Positions 11,396-21,605 of a stretch of 64,000 nt of DNA are shown here, one piece after another; the stretch's first letter is position 1; each line of letters begins with the position of its first letter. The DNA is taken from the NCBI GenBank assembly GCA_019671005.1, contig CM033726.1, forward strand, positions 20,457,608 through 20,521,607, given 5' to 3'. The stretch comes from Hibiscus mutabilis (Eukaryota > Streptophyta > Magnoliopsida > Malvales > Malvaceae). The notes under the pieces were generated by a model. It was given only the letters and a program-made list of their open reading frames with translations, was not told where the DNA came from and did not search any database. Made by a program: the position numbers and the translations under genes.

Positions 11396-13115
11396 ATTTT
11401 TGCTTGTCCTCAAGCAAACAAATCACTAATGCAAATGTAGATGCAACCTGATATACTTTAGCGTCAACTGATGAGGAGAACACAAATTTGTGAATGTAGA
11501 GTAAAATATCACTGTTAAGAACTTAAATGTTTGAACATGGTCAAATAGAATGCTATTCATGACATAGGTGGTCTCTAGAAAATTCTCACAGTCAAAAAGT
11601 GTAGGACAATGAAACTTCTGTGCTTATATGTGTGCAAATCACCTGTGTGCAATCTCATTAGCACATTGGAAAAGTAATAAACAATAAGTGAATGGCTATC
11701 ATGAATTAATTCATTATTCAACTTTATATATAATTAGTTCCAATATAATAGAGTCACCATGTCTTTTAATTGGCTTATAACGGGGCTTAGGTCAAAGTAT
11801 AATATTTCAGTGAGATTGGCAACAATTGGCTTATCCTAAACTCGATCTACTTACGGATCAAAGTGAGCAAGAAGTATTAATTCTCATCTTCCCCTAGTGA
11901 TCATCCAACTCCATCATTTTCCAAAATATTCCTTATTTCTCCATTACAAAAGGATAAAGCATAAAGCATAAGTATTTTTTCTTTTCTTTTCTTTTCTTTC
12001 TTTTCTTTTTTTTTCTTTTTTTTACATGACATTAGTATTATTTTATTTTATTTTTTTTTCAATAAAGAGAACATTTTTGTAGAAAAATAGAATTTCATGC
12101 TTTAATCCTTCTTGTATCTTTCTCTTATTAAAATTTATCTACCTACCCCATTAATACTTATGCTCATAAAGATATGTATGGTAACTACTGAGCATCTAAA
12201 GCAAACAAAGGTAAGGTTGGAGCTTTAAGCTCTGTAGGTAAAGATAAACAAAGAAATATTTGGTGAGTCAAGAAAAGGCTATAGGCTCAAAATCAGGTGT
12301 TCAAGGGAAATATTGTATGGTTGGCTCAAAAGGCTCAATCGATCCAAAAAAATAAAAGACTTAGATCGTCCCCTATCATGCATTTGGAACTTTTTTATTA
12401 TAAAAAGGTGAAATAATGAAATTTTTTATGATTGGGTTCATCTTTCACTTACGATCGATTAAAATTCTATGTACGTCCCATGAGACAAATGATGTGTAAC
12501 AAAGAAATCACAAATTCTGGAGATATCAAGAAAGATTCAAAGTGAAGCATCCAATGTCCTTATTCTTTCTAACTGTGAAACATCAGAGACTCTTTCTATC
12601 GACAAGTCATAGCATAATTTTGACACATATTTAATCTTTCAAGTTTTTAATAGTGATGTTTTACTTTATATTCACAAAATTATTTTCAACTCACAGAAAT
12701 CAATTAAGTACATGCAACACTATGCACAAAACAAACAAACACTCAAGCATCGGACCAATCACTTTTTTCTTTTTTTTGAAATATATATATTATTAAATTG
12801 TCAAAGGGTGTCTCAAGATTTACTTTACTCAGCCACTTTTTCAACTTAACTTCTCTTAAAAATTTAGACATCTAATAAAACATGTATTATAACTACTATT
12901 TTATAACAAAGTAAACAAGTCATAATCAACAAGGTGTGTTTCAGTATAAATACTTACTCAACCACCTTTTACCTAGCTATTTCAAAAAAGCCAAAGTGCG
13001 TCTTACAATTAACCAACAAGATTAACTATAATCTATCACTTTTTTTCAATTTTACTTAACCTAATGATTTAACAAACGTCAAGATTTTTTTTTCTTTTTT
13101 TTATTATTATATCAC
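11396..13115. other. Non-coding interior of the non-autonomous LTR element
   Basis: AT-rich, with a TTTTC microsatellite at about 11975-12025. I see no protease, RT, RNase H or integrase motif in any frame. Confidence 0.7.
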
Positions 13116-13346
13116 CTAATTCTCGTCATTTGGGGGAAACATAAAACATGAAGGTAGTGAAGTTCGAGGGGGTTGCAAGTAATCACGCATCGAGCGCACT
13201 TGCATATTTACATTTTCATTGAGAACAAGTTGATCTTCAGCCATGGTAGGTGAATTTGGAGGTGTGTCAAACAAATTTTCGAAAAGAGTTTCAAAATTAT
13301 TTCTAACCAAACGACGAGAATTAAAATCACGCTGCCTAATCGACAT
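13116..13346 (-). pseudogene. gag N-terminal remnant
   Basis: A 76-codon frame just downstream of the primer-binding site. Its C-terminal half, with MRDYLQPPRTSLPSC, resembles the start of Athila/Tat-type Gag. It ends at a stop long before any capsid or zinc-knuckle region, so it is either a truncated gag or a retained leader peptide. The start codon lies about 125 bases inside the primer-binding site. Confidence 0.6.
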
Positions 13347-13423
13347 AAAAAACTAATATACACATAAATAGGCGGTAAAACCGTCCATTAAATATAATAT
13401 ATAGGAGGTAGAACCATCCATTA

Positions 13424-13446
13424 AATATATATATATATATATATAA
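13424..13446. repeat. (AT)n microsatellite
   Basis: An uninterrupted AT dinucleotide run of about 22 bases. Confidence 0.9.
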
Positions 13447-13468
13447 ACTTGAATTCTAAATCTTACCC

Positions 13469-13486
13469 TCCCCAGCAACGGCGCCA
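13469..13486 (-). promoter_or_regulatory. Primer-binding site, tRNA-Asp type
   Basis: The minus strand reads TGGCGCCGTTGCTGGGG, complementary to the 3' end of plant tRNA-Asp with one mismatch. It starts 6 bases inside the LTR. Confidence 0.85.
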
Positions 13487-13492
13487 AAAACT

Positions 13493-14945
13493 TGACCGAC
13501 TCTTTTCAGTCATATACCCAAGTGCAGGTTGTTGTCAAGTAATAATTATCGGGAGTCCGAGGTCGAATCCACAGGGAAGTTTCGTTTAGAAATTACAAGA
13601 TAAAAAATAAAATAAAAATATGCAAAGAGAATAATTGATTAAAAAATAAACAACAATATAAAAGAAGCCGAGGTTTTGAGAATCCACTCTTGGTATTATA
13701 CTAAGATTAATTTTTATTCATCTTATTACGCAATTGAAGTCCATATGATGAAATGAAATCTAATCAGAAGGTCCTGCAATGAAAGTCCAAAGTCCATTGT
13801 CCAATGTCCATAATCAAAGTCCAAAGTGCAATAAACAATATCCAGAAAAATGCAAAGATATAGCATATGGTGTTATATGGATTGCTGGAATCAAAATTAA
13901 TAAACAAGTCCAAGTGTTCATTAAGCCAATTTATTTTGTCTACAATAAATCAAGTTAATTATAACAAGCATTTATTGTGCCAAATTACTTGTCTATAATG
14001 AAGCAAGATTCTTAATTTACTAACATGAATATTAACCAACTGAATTTAACATCATATACTAATTTAACATCTTTTAGAATACGTTGAGAATTTCAAACTA
14101 ACCTTTAGTATATTCCAAGAGCTTCATCATTTCACCTCAGCAACTTGACTCAGAAAGAAACCATAACTTTAAAGAAAATACAATTTAGTTTACAAAAACC
14201 AAACATAAGAAAGAAAAATATAAAGATGAAAGAAAAAAATGTGATCTTGAATTTTTAACAACAAAGTTACAACCAAGCTTTCAAGATGATTTACAAGGCA
14301 AAACTAAAGCCTATTTATAGGAAATTTGTGATGCTAGAAGGCAATGGATAGTGTATTATTTGATGATGACTTTGCATTATTTGATAATGACTTTGCATTA
14401 CTTGATGATGACTTTAAATACAATGGTTATCATAGTGTCTCACTTGTATGATTCATGTTTTCATCATTTTGTGGGCATTTCTAGATTTGTTTTGACTTCC
14501 CAATCACTTTGAAATATTATTAGACTCAATAAGCTTTCCAACGGTATCTCACGGGCTAATTTTCGAGTTCTGGAGCTCAAGTTATAGTCAAAATCGTGCA
14601 ACATATTGAGTGTAGAATTTTAGTACGAGTTTATTGGGTCTATTTTCTCAATTTCAGCATTTGCCCAATTCCTTTCACCTTGGATCATATTTGGATTCAA
14701 CTTCATTTGTGTCATAATTGCAATCACCAAATTCAACATATCTAATTCTGCAATTAACACAAAAATACGATTTATTAAAAATAACTGAAAACATAACAAA
14801 AGCAGTAAAATTGCAACATATTTAAAATACATACCACAAAATATGAAATAACTAAAAACCTAGAAATTTCAATAAAACACTTAATAAACAATGCAAAATG
14901 TTCGTACTATAGATACTAAAATGAGACTATATTAAGGACGCATCA
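13493..14945 (-). repeat. LTR, right copy (5' LTR of the minus-strand element)
   Basis: 1453 bp, near-identical in layout to 9910-11380. A minus-strand TATAAATA near 14312-14319 is the likely LTR promoter TATA box. Confidence 0.9.
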
Positions 14946-14950
14946 CTAAC

Positions 14951-15360
14951 CTCTAAACCCTAAATTTTAACCATACATCCTAAATTCTAATCATAAATCA
15001 TAAATTCTAAACTCATGCATTCAAATCCATAAACCCTATACTTGTTCCCTAAAACTAAGACACTTGTGAAAACTTTTCGTTTCCACCGTCAGTGCATAAG
15101 ATATTTTCCCAAATATATATGAGATAAGATCCTCTTACACTATGTAAAACTTGAAAGTTTAACACCTTTTTTGGACCATTGGATAAAGGTAAATTGATGG
15201 TTGAAATTAACAATAGAGAATGTGAAGATTATCCCAGAAAAAAAGAGATAAGGATATAATCTTATCCATTTATCACCTCAATCCAACGGTTTAGAAAAGG
15301 GGTAAAAGTAATTGACTTTTACATCGTGTAAGTGGATCTTAACCCTATATATAAATACGG
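14951..15360. mobile_element. Right arm of the interrupted foldback element
   Basis: Reverse-complement partner of 9502-9909. The end reads GTAAGTGGATCTTAACCCTAT, mirroring the AGGGTTACGATCCATTTA wording of the left end. A second inner inverted copy is at about 15130. Confidence 0.6.
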
Positions 15361-15822
15361 GTGAGTGAAACTCAACTCGAAAAATTAAAATTTTTTAGAC
15401 TCAAATTGTAATTTTATAAACTCGATTCGAAAATTTTTAAACAAAATTAACTTATTTACCTAAAATCCAACATATATATTTTTTTAGAGAACCAACATAC
15501 TTTATTATATATAGAATATGAATTTTTTTTGGCATGGGAGGGCCATGGGTTAGGTAGGCCTAGGCTTGCATACGCCACTGAAGTAATATCTTTTCTTGTT
15601 TAGGCTTGAATCCTATAAAATCAACAACATCGAGATCCACTAATTGGTCGAGTAATTAAGGATGTTCATGTTGTCCCATTTTATATAGATTTAAATATTG
15701 ACATTTATCTTAAAAATATAAACACCTCTCTATTTAATAAAAAAAATCAACAACATTCCTCCATCTCGTCAATACAACATCAATCTCATACATAAACGTT
15801 CAAGAAATAATATCATTGGTGG
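15361..15822. other. Intergenic; fragment of an ACTCGACTCGA-type MITE
   Basis: 15359-15445 (GGGTGAGTGAAACTCAACTC) resembles the termini of the element at 44885-45692. The rest is AT-rich without recognisable features. Confidence 0.4.
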
Positions 15823-16256
15823 TAGGGCTGAGCATGGTTAACCGCAAAACCGAAAACTGATTCGAACTAAGGCGTTTGGACGGTTTATGGTTCATAAGTT
15901 TATGAACAGTGGTTAACCGAATCAAACCGAATTTAATTTTTTATTTAATTTATAATTATTTTTATAATGTAAAAATAAGTATTTTATACTTACAATACTA
16001 TAGATGCATTTTTAATTATTATTTTTTACTTAAAAAATTAAGTTTTTAATAAATATTTATGAAAAATACTTTAAAACGCTAACTTTTTAATGTTTAAAAG
16101 TCATCAAATAAAGCTATTTTGTCAAAATAATTTACAAAATTTCAAAAATTAAAGTTAATATGGAAAAATCGAAAATCGAGATTAACCGAACTGAAAACCG
16201 ATGATTACTAAAATAACTGACCGAATTAAACCGAAACCGAACCGTATACACCCCTA
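15823..16256. mobile_element. hAT-type MITE in the methyltransferase promoter
   Basis: The ends are TAGGGCTGAGCATGGTTAAC and ACCGTATACACCCCTA, a degenerate terminal inverted repeat of the TAGGGGTG class. The flanks ATTGGTGG (15815-15822) and ACTGGTGG (16257-16264) are an 8-bp target duplication with one mismatch, the size expected for hAT. It lies about 310 bases upstream of the start codon of the next gene. Confidence 0.85.
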
Positions 16257-16565
16257 ACTGGTGGGAATGAGAATAGAGCTAAACCTAGAGATAATTTCAT
16301 ACACAAACAAAAGGCCCAAACCTTCCTATAATTATTGGACCCATGAAATAATTATCAAATATAAAACTAAGCCCAAAATATTTTCTTCAATGTTGGGCTA
16401 ATCACACGACTCAGTTCCGAGCGAGCATACTAATGGAATGTGCAACTATTACCTTCCATCTTCAACCTCGCTTTGTTTATTCTTCATTCTATTAATAGAT
16501 TCTGCCTTTTTACAGTCTTAAGCTCCCTAACTTCAGTCTTCTTCTCCGGGATAACTCTGTTCTTC
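16257..16565 (+). promoter_or_regulatory. Promoter and 5' leader of the isoaspartyl methyltransferase gene
   Basis: A TATA-like ATATAAAA lies at about 16360. TGGGCT/AGCCCA (site II-like) words lie near 16310, 16370 and 16392. The leader from about 16430 to 16565 stays open in the start frame back to a stop at 16431, but it has no in-frame ATG before 16566. Confidence 0.45.
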
Positions 16566-18879
16566 ATGATGGAGGTGCTTTACTCTTTCCTTTTCTTCCC
16601 TCTCTCTCGCTCTACTTTTATGCTTAATTTCTGTTTTTTATTCAAAGAAAAAATTTCTGATTATGGGGAAATGGGGGTTTTCCACTCTTTCTTATGTGAT
16701 TTACTTAATTTTTGGTTTTGGGTTTTCAAGATATGATGAATTTTTTGACTTTTTGGTAAAGAAAAAAAGGATTGAATTTTACGAAATCAGACAATATCTT
16801 GGTGTTGTTTGAATGGAAATTCACTGAGATAGGGACAGTTTCTGGGAATTGCTAGATCAATGAAAGCTTGAATAACTATGCTTCTTTTGTTTATTTAGAA
16901 ATGAATGCCGCTTACTTCTTGCATTTGATTGGTGTAATTGTTTGAATTGTTGAACGTTTTTAGTACTTAACTAATATAATAGGTTCAATTGGGATATTCA
17001 TTTATTTTCTTTCTTCAATGTATATATGTAAGATTCATAATATTGGAATTGAAACAAAATATTATAGAAGGTAGCAATTTCACATTCTGGATATAATATT
17101 TGCTGCAAAACACATCATTTGAGGTAGTTCCTGATACAGGGTCCAGTATGTAGAGTAGCCTGCGGATGCTATGTTCTATTGGCCATTTCCATTGGGGCTC
17201 ATTGTAACATGTCTAATAATAATATAACATTCCCTGCGACCTTGGACCCACAAACTCGGCCTGTGGCTGCCGTCGATGTGGAGGCCAAGGGACCTGAGGT
17301 GATGTCTATACTAATGATTGCTTGCTATTCTTCCCTGTCAAAGGTTCCTTTGTTATTTTGTGCCTTGCCCTGAGAATAAAATTAGTTATGGCTATAGGCG
17401 TGTTTTGATTCAGTGGTAATAACGTTTTATTGGTTGATTCTTGTAGAATTTAGTAGTTTTATTTCTGTATTCAAGTCTCTTTTTCTTGTTTTGTTTGATT
17501 TGATAGCAACTTTGTGCTAAATATTTTTTTGTGACGATTTGTTAGCGCAACTCGAGTGGAAGCGGGATCAACAAGAACAAACAAATGGTGGAGCAGTTGC
17601 AGCAATATGGTGTGTTCTCATCGAAGAAGGTTGCTGAAGTAATGGAGACTGTTGACAGAGCATTATTTGTAGCCGATGGGACCCCAGCTTATGTTGATAG
17701 TCCCATGGCAATAGGTTACAATGCCACCGTGTCTGCACCTCATATGCATGCTACTTGCCTTCAATTATTGGAGCAAAATTTGCAACCCGGCATGCGCGCT
17801 TTAGATGTTGGCTCAGGTTTCTTTTTACTTCATATCATTGTATCTTTGCTTTTTTGGATTCTTCCATATGTATAACACTTTTGGAGTGGTGGAATATCAA
17901 ATGTGCTGATTTTTTTCTCTCGGGTTAACCCCACTTTGTCTATGGTCATTGAGGATCGATCATACTAGTTGATGCTTGTGTCTAATCGACCTGCAGTTAG
18001 AAAGGGCTCCAGTGAATACATCAGTAATCCAGTCTTAAATGTTTATGATTTTATGGTGCTAAAATAGGTGCAGAAAAAGAGGTTGTTGGAAGAAAACCGA
18101 AGGGGTTATCTCTGCACTTGTGGCATAATTTGGTCATTGCATGCAGTCTAATATTTTGATAGTCCTTTTTTTGTGGAAGGCTTATTTAGATTTACATCAT
18201 GCATTTCTTTTATAGGAACGGGGTACTTGACTTCTTGCTTTGCAATAATGGTTGGATCACAGGGTCGTGCTATTGGTGTGGAACATATACCCGAATTGGT
18301 TGCTTCTTCCATAAAAAATATTGAGAAAAGTGCAGCAGCTCCGCTATTGAATGAAGGTTCTCTTTCAGTGCATGTTGGCGGTATGTGCTCATTGAAACTT
18401 TCTATATTGAATTTAATGTGCTCTAAGTTATAAACCATTTATCAGTTGATTCGGTATATCTCGTGGGATTGAAAACAAGTTAGTTGTCCTAGTCGAACCT
18501 TTCATAACTAGTATACCACTAGATGGTTATACCTTTTCGTAGAGTTCAGTCTTTAGAAGTTTTTGAATGAGAATCGATGTTTCAATTAATGTTTGTGATG
18601 GATGCTTTGACCATATACGCTATCATAGATGGACGAGAAGGTTGGCCAGAGCATGCACCCTATGATGCTATACATGTTGGGGCAGCAGCACCAGAAATAC
18701 CTCAGCCTCTCATCGATCAATTGAAGCCCGGTGGCAGAATGGTGATCCCCGTGGGAAAAATGTTCCAAGATTTGAACGTGGTAGATAAAAATTTGGATGG
18801 TTCGGTTAGCATTAGAAGCGAGATTTCTGTCCGTTACGTTCCTCTGACCAGTTGTGATGCACAGTTGAAGGGTTATTAA
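16566..18879 (+). CDS. PIMT: Protein-L-isoaspartate O-methyltransferase (4 exons)
   Basis: The enzyme transfers a methyl group from S-adenosylmethionine to isoaspartyl residues in aged proteins, starting their repair. It matters in seeds. Exons are 16566-16574, 17546-17816, 18216-18380 and 18629-18879. All junctions are GT-AG and the phases agree, giving 231 residues, the usual length. The N terminus has the conserved INKNK segment followed by [28 protein letters not shown] is the substrate-side motif. DVGSGTGYLT, formed across the exon 2/3 junction, is SAM motif [14 protein letters not shown] and [12 protein letters not shown] are the later motifs. I start at MME because the homologous short isoform begins there and upstream in-frame codons lack ATG. 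A plastid or mitochondrial long form, as in some plants, would need a non-AUG start or the exon described separately. Confidence 0.93.
17140..17298 (+). other. Possible cassette or alternative first exon of the methyltransferase gene
   Basis: Inside intron 1 there is a phase-0 open segment with CAG before it and a GT donor after ...GCCAAGGGACCTGAG. It could be skipped, or added in frame as 53 residues. Alternatively, its ATG at 17209 would start a 30-residue N terminus ([20 protein letters not shown]...) spliced to exon 2. I do not recognise the peptide. Only transcript data can tell. Confidence 0.35.
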
Positions 18880-19263
18880 GTTCGGGCAGGTATGACGTAT
18901 TCTCTTGTTTGAAAGACTATTATCATTTAAAGGTTGGTTCTTATTAAACCCCGCCTGTATTGTACAGAATATCGGCAGTTATTTCATGTTCCTATAAATG
19001 GTTTGGCTTTGGTATGTTTCGGGGTCGGAACATGAGGAAATGCAGAGAACAATTAAAACAATCCGTTTGCTGGGGCTGGAAGCAATCCGTGGCACAATGC
19101 AGAGGATAATGAAAGAAAAATGATGATGTCTTCCAATAATATTATGCGTTTTTCGCATAACATCATTGTTCGACATGATTGTTACTTAACATAAATCCTA
19201 TGATATTTGGGTTACTTAGTTTATTTTTTGAAATTTAAATTTATTATCGTTGACGAGTCATCA
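18880..19263 (+). other. 3' UTR and downstream flank of the methyltransferase gene
   Basis: No coding features. A GTATGA donor-like site follows the stop directly. AT-rich sequence from about 19160 may hold the polyadenylation site. Confidence 0.4.
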
Positions 19264-19272
19264 TTTAATTTA

Positions 19273-20309
19273 GGGTAAAGTTCACAAATAGTCATTAAAT
19301 TTTAGTTAGTTATTCAATTTGGTGATCAAATTTTCTATTGTTTTAATATTATTAAACTTTCTGATTTGCTTCAATTTGTCCGCTTAACTCTTAATGGATG
19401 TTAAGAAAGTGATATGACAATTAACAAATTTTGTATAATAACACATTTAGCCCTCAACATTTACACATTAAAATAATTTAGTCCTAATTCAAAAAATAAT
19501 AATAAATTTAACCTTCAATTTTTATACATTTTTTTAATTTGTCCTTATTTTTAATTAAAAATAATTTAACCTTAAACCCTAAATTTGAAACTCTAAGTCT
19601 AAAACCCCTAAACCTAAAACACTAAAACCATAAATCCAAAGCCTATAAACCCCAAAGTTAAAAACATCCATCAATGAAAAAGATAACGACGAAGAAACGA
19701 TGCTGCGATATATGGTCTGTAATTATACTATCCAATTTTCTAAGCCTGCAACTAGAAATCAAGTTCATCTATTTAACATTGCTTTGGGTTGATCTGCAAA
19801 AATTATGTCATTATAGAGCTATGCTCTAAATCCATCTAGTAAGCTTATTCATATTAGTAATCCATTGCTGTAGTGAACTAATCTGTTAGCTCTTCGTGGG
19901 CTTTTTTTGGGTTTATGGTTTTAATGTTTTAGATTTAGGGTTTATGGGTTTGAGGTTTTTGGTTTTGTATTTGTGGATTTGGGGTTTTAGGTTGTGTTTT
20001 AGATTTAGGGTTAAATTATTTTTAATTAAAAATAGGGACAAATTGAAATAATATTTAAATATTGAAGGTTAAATTTATTATTATTTTTCGAATTAGGACT
20101 AAATTGTTTAAATTTATAAATGTTAGGACTAAATGTGTTATTATACAAAATTTGTTAACTGCAACGTTACTTTCTTAACGTCCGTTAAGAGCTCAGTGGC
20201 CAAATTGAAGCAAATTACAAAGTTTAATGGTAACAATGAAGCACCCTAAAGCCCGGTTACCAAATTAAATAATTAACTAAAATTTAGTGACCATTTGTAA
20301 ACTTTATCC
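19273..20309. mobile_element. Mutator-like non-autonomous element with long terminal inverted repeats
   Basis: The left end GGGTAAAGTTCACAAATAGT and right end ATTTGTAAACTTTATCC begin arms that pair over roughly 350-400 bases. The flanks TTTAATTTA (19264-19272) and TTTAGTTTA (20310-20318) are a 9-bp target duplication with one mismatch, the Mutator size. The centre holds TTTAGGG/CCCTAAA-like text but no gene. A half copy of the same family lies at 48345-48657. Confidence 0.88.
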
Positions 20310-20506
20310 TTTAGTTTATTGGTATAAAATTATGGGACAGAAAAGGGGACTTAAGGGGTAGGTTTGCGGTGCGACATGGTAAAATGCGGCTAATATACGG
20401 CGGCACATGTTTTCCCAATTATAGGTTATCAACCCATTCAAACAAGTTTTGGTTAACATTTTCAGTTGGCTAATGAAATGTTTTGCCTCTAAATTGTTTT
20501 TTTCTA

Positions 20507-21240
20507 ACATTTTAGGTGCCGAGTTAAATATTTTCATTTGAACTTAGAAAGTGAAATACATTCGTAATATTTTAGGTTCCCTAACCACTCAAACTACTTT
20601 TCGGAATGAAATGTTTCACTCAACTTATCTCGGTAATAATTTAGGTTCCCTAACGCCAAACTGAATGCAAGTACCATTTTAGGTGCCGATCCCGAAACTA
20701 AATTTCATTAACATTTAAGGGTCAAACTGAATGTAGGTAACATTTTAGGTGACGATCCCGAAACTGAATTTCAATAACATTTTAGGGTTCAAACCCGAAA
20801 TTGATTTTCGGTAACATTTTGGATTTTGAACCCGAAACTAATTTTTGGTAACATTATAGGTCAAGAACCACAAACTCGTTACAAGTAACAATTTAAGTGT
20901 CGAACCCCAAACTAATTTTCAGTAACATTTTAGGTGTCGAACCTGAAACTCGTTTTGGGTAACATTATAGGCGCCGAACCCCAAATAAATTTCAATAACA
21001 TTTTACGGTCTAAACCCCAAATTGATTATCAATAACATTTTAGGTGCCAAACCCCAAATTGATTATCGATAACATTTTAGCTGCCGAACCCCAAACTAAT
21101 TATCAGTAACATTTTAATTGTCGAACCCCAAACTAATTATCTATAACATTTTAGGCACCAAACCCCAAATTAATTATCAAAAAAAATTTAGGTGCTGAAC
21201 CCTAAACTAATTATCAATACCATTTTAGGTGAAAACCCTA
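20507..21240. repeat. Tandem array of about 19 units of about 37 bp
   Basis: The unit core is TAACATTTTAGGTGCCGAAC followed by CCCAAACTAATTATC. Units are closest to each other near 20960-21180 and decay outward. The array runs straight into a TATA box and the probable MULE first exon, as expected for a repeat-bearing MULE terminal region. Confidence 0.88.
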
Positions 21241-21261
21241 GTTTTATCCTTACAAATCTTC

Positions 21262-21269
21262 TATAAATA
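21262..21269 (+). promoter_or_regulatory. TATA box before the MULE-like exon
   Basis: TATAAATA lies 43 bases upstream of the ATG at 21312 and directly after the tandem array. Confidence 0.55.
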
Positions 21270-21311
21270 CTTCTACACTTCTACCATATTTTGCAAAAAT
21301 ATTTAAAAATT

Positions 21312-21596
21312 ATGACAAGATTTTTTGCAACTATTTTTTTAGGAACTTACCTCTACACTTCATTCAACAACAACATCAAGAAGGATGATTTGTTTGAGTT
21401 GATTTCCACGGAGGTTAGCAAATCAACAAGGAAGAAATTGTCTTCATTGGAAGCCAAAATCCCCGTTTATGAGCCCGACCATGAAGCTCATTACATGCTA
21501 AAGATATGTAATGCAAGCGACCTTCGAAAGATGCTTAGGAGATACAACCATGTAGGGGGTACCAACATCGAGTTGTATGTAAATTTTGATAAAGGT
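21312..21596 (+). CDS. Probable first exon of a MULE transposase (PB1-like N-terminal domain)
   Basis: The exon is exactly 95 codons from ATG 21312 to a canonical GTAAGT donor at 21597, phase 0. The C-terminal half has AKIPVYEPDHEAHYML, then a DLRKMLRRYNHV segment and IELYVNF. This is the pattern of the PB1-like domain that opens plant Mutator transposases (an acidic residue-flanked strand, then D-x-R-x-M and (I/V)ELYV). The apparent stop TAA at 21603-21605 would be intronic. No downstream transposase exons (FAR1/MULE zinc finger or DDE core) are visible, so it is a fragment. The family call is from motif resemblance only. Confidence 0.5.
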
Positions 21597-21605
21597 GTAA
21601 GTTAA

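Larger units (their letters stand above)
9910..14945 (-). mobile_element. Complete non-autonomous LTR retrotransposon (Athila/Tat-related), minus strand
   Basis: Two direct repeats of about 1.46 kb (9910-11380 and 13493-14945) flank a 2.1-kb interior, with a perfect 5-bp target duplication (CTAAC). Orientation is minus: a tRNA-Asp primer-binding site lies next to the right LTR and a purine tract next to the left LTR. The interior has no protease, reverse transcriptase or integrase, and only a short gag-like N terminus. Transposition would need enzymes from another element. The two LTRs differ at several percent of positions by eye, mostly transitions, so the insertion is not recent. Confidence 0.92.

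Noticed and set aside
13469..13486. tRNA-like match near 13.47 kb (and at 56.2 and 53.3 kb)
   Set aside because: Only the tRNA 3' complement is present, directly beside LTR ends, so these are primer-binding sites and not tRNA genes. I found no tRNA or rRNA gene in the window.
16440..16736. 98-codon open frame at the start of the methyltransferase gene
   Set aside because: It begins at GTG, not ATG, and runs through the GT donor at 16575 into intron 1. Only its last codons before 16574 are coding.
20507..21240. Regular repeats resembling a CRISPR array
   Set aside because: The units are directly adjacent, diverge gradually, have no unique spacers and lie in plant nuclear DNA next to transposon sequence.
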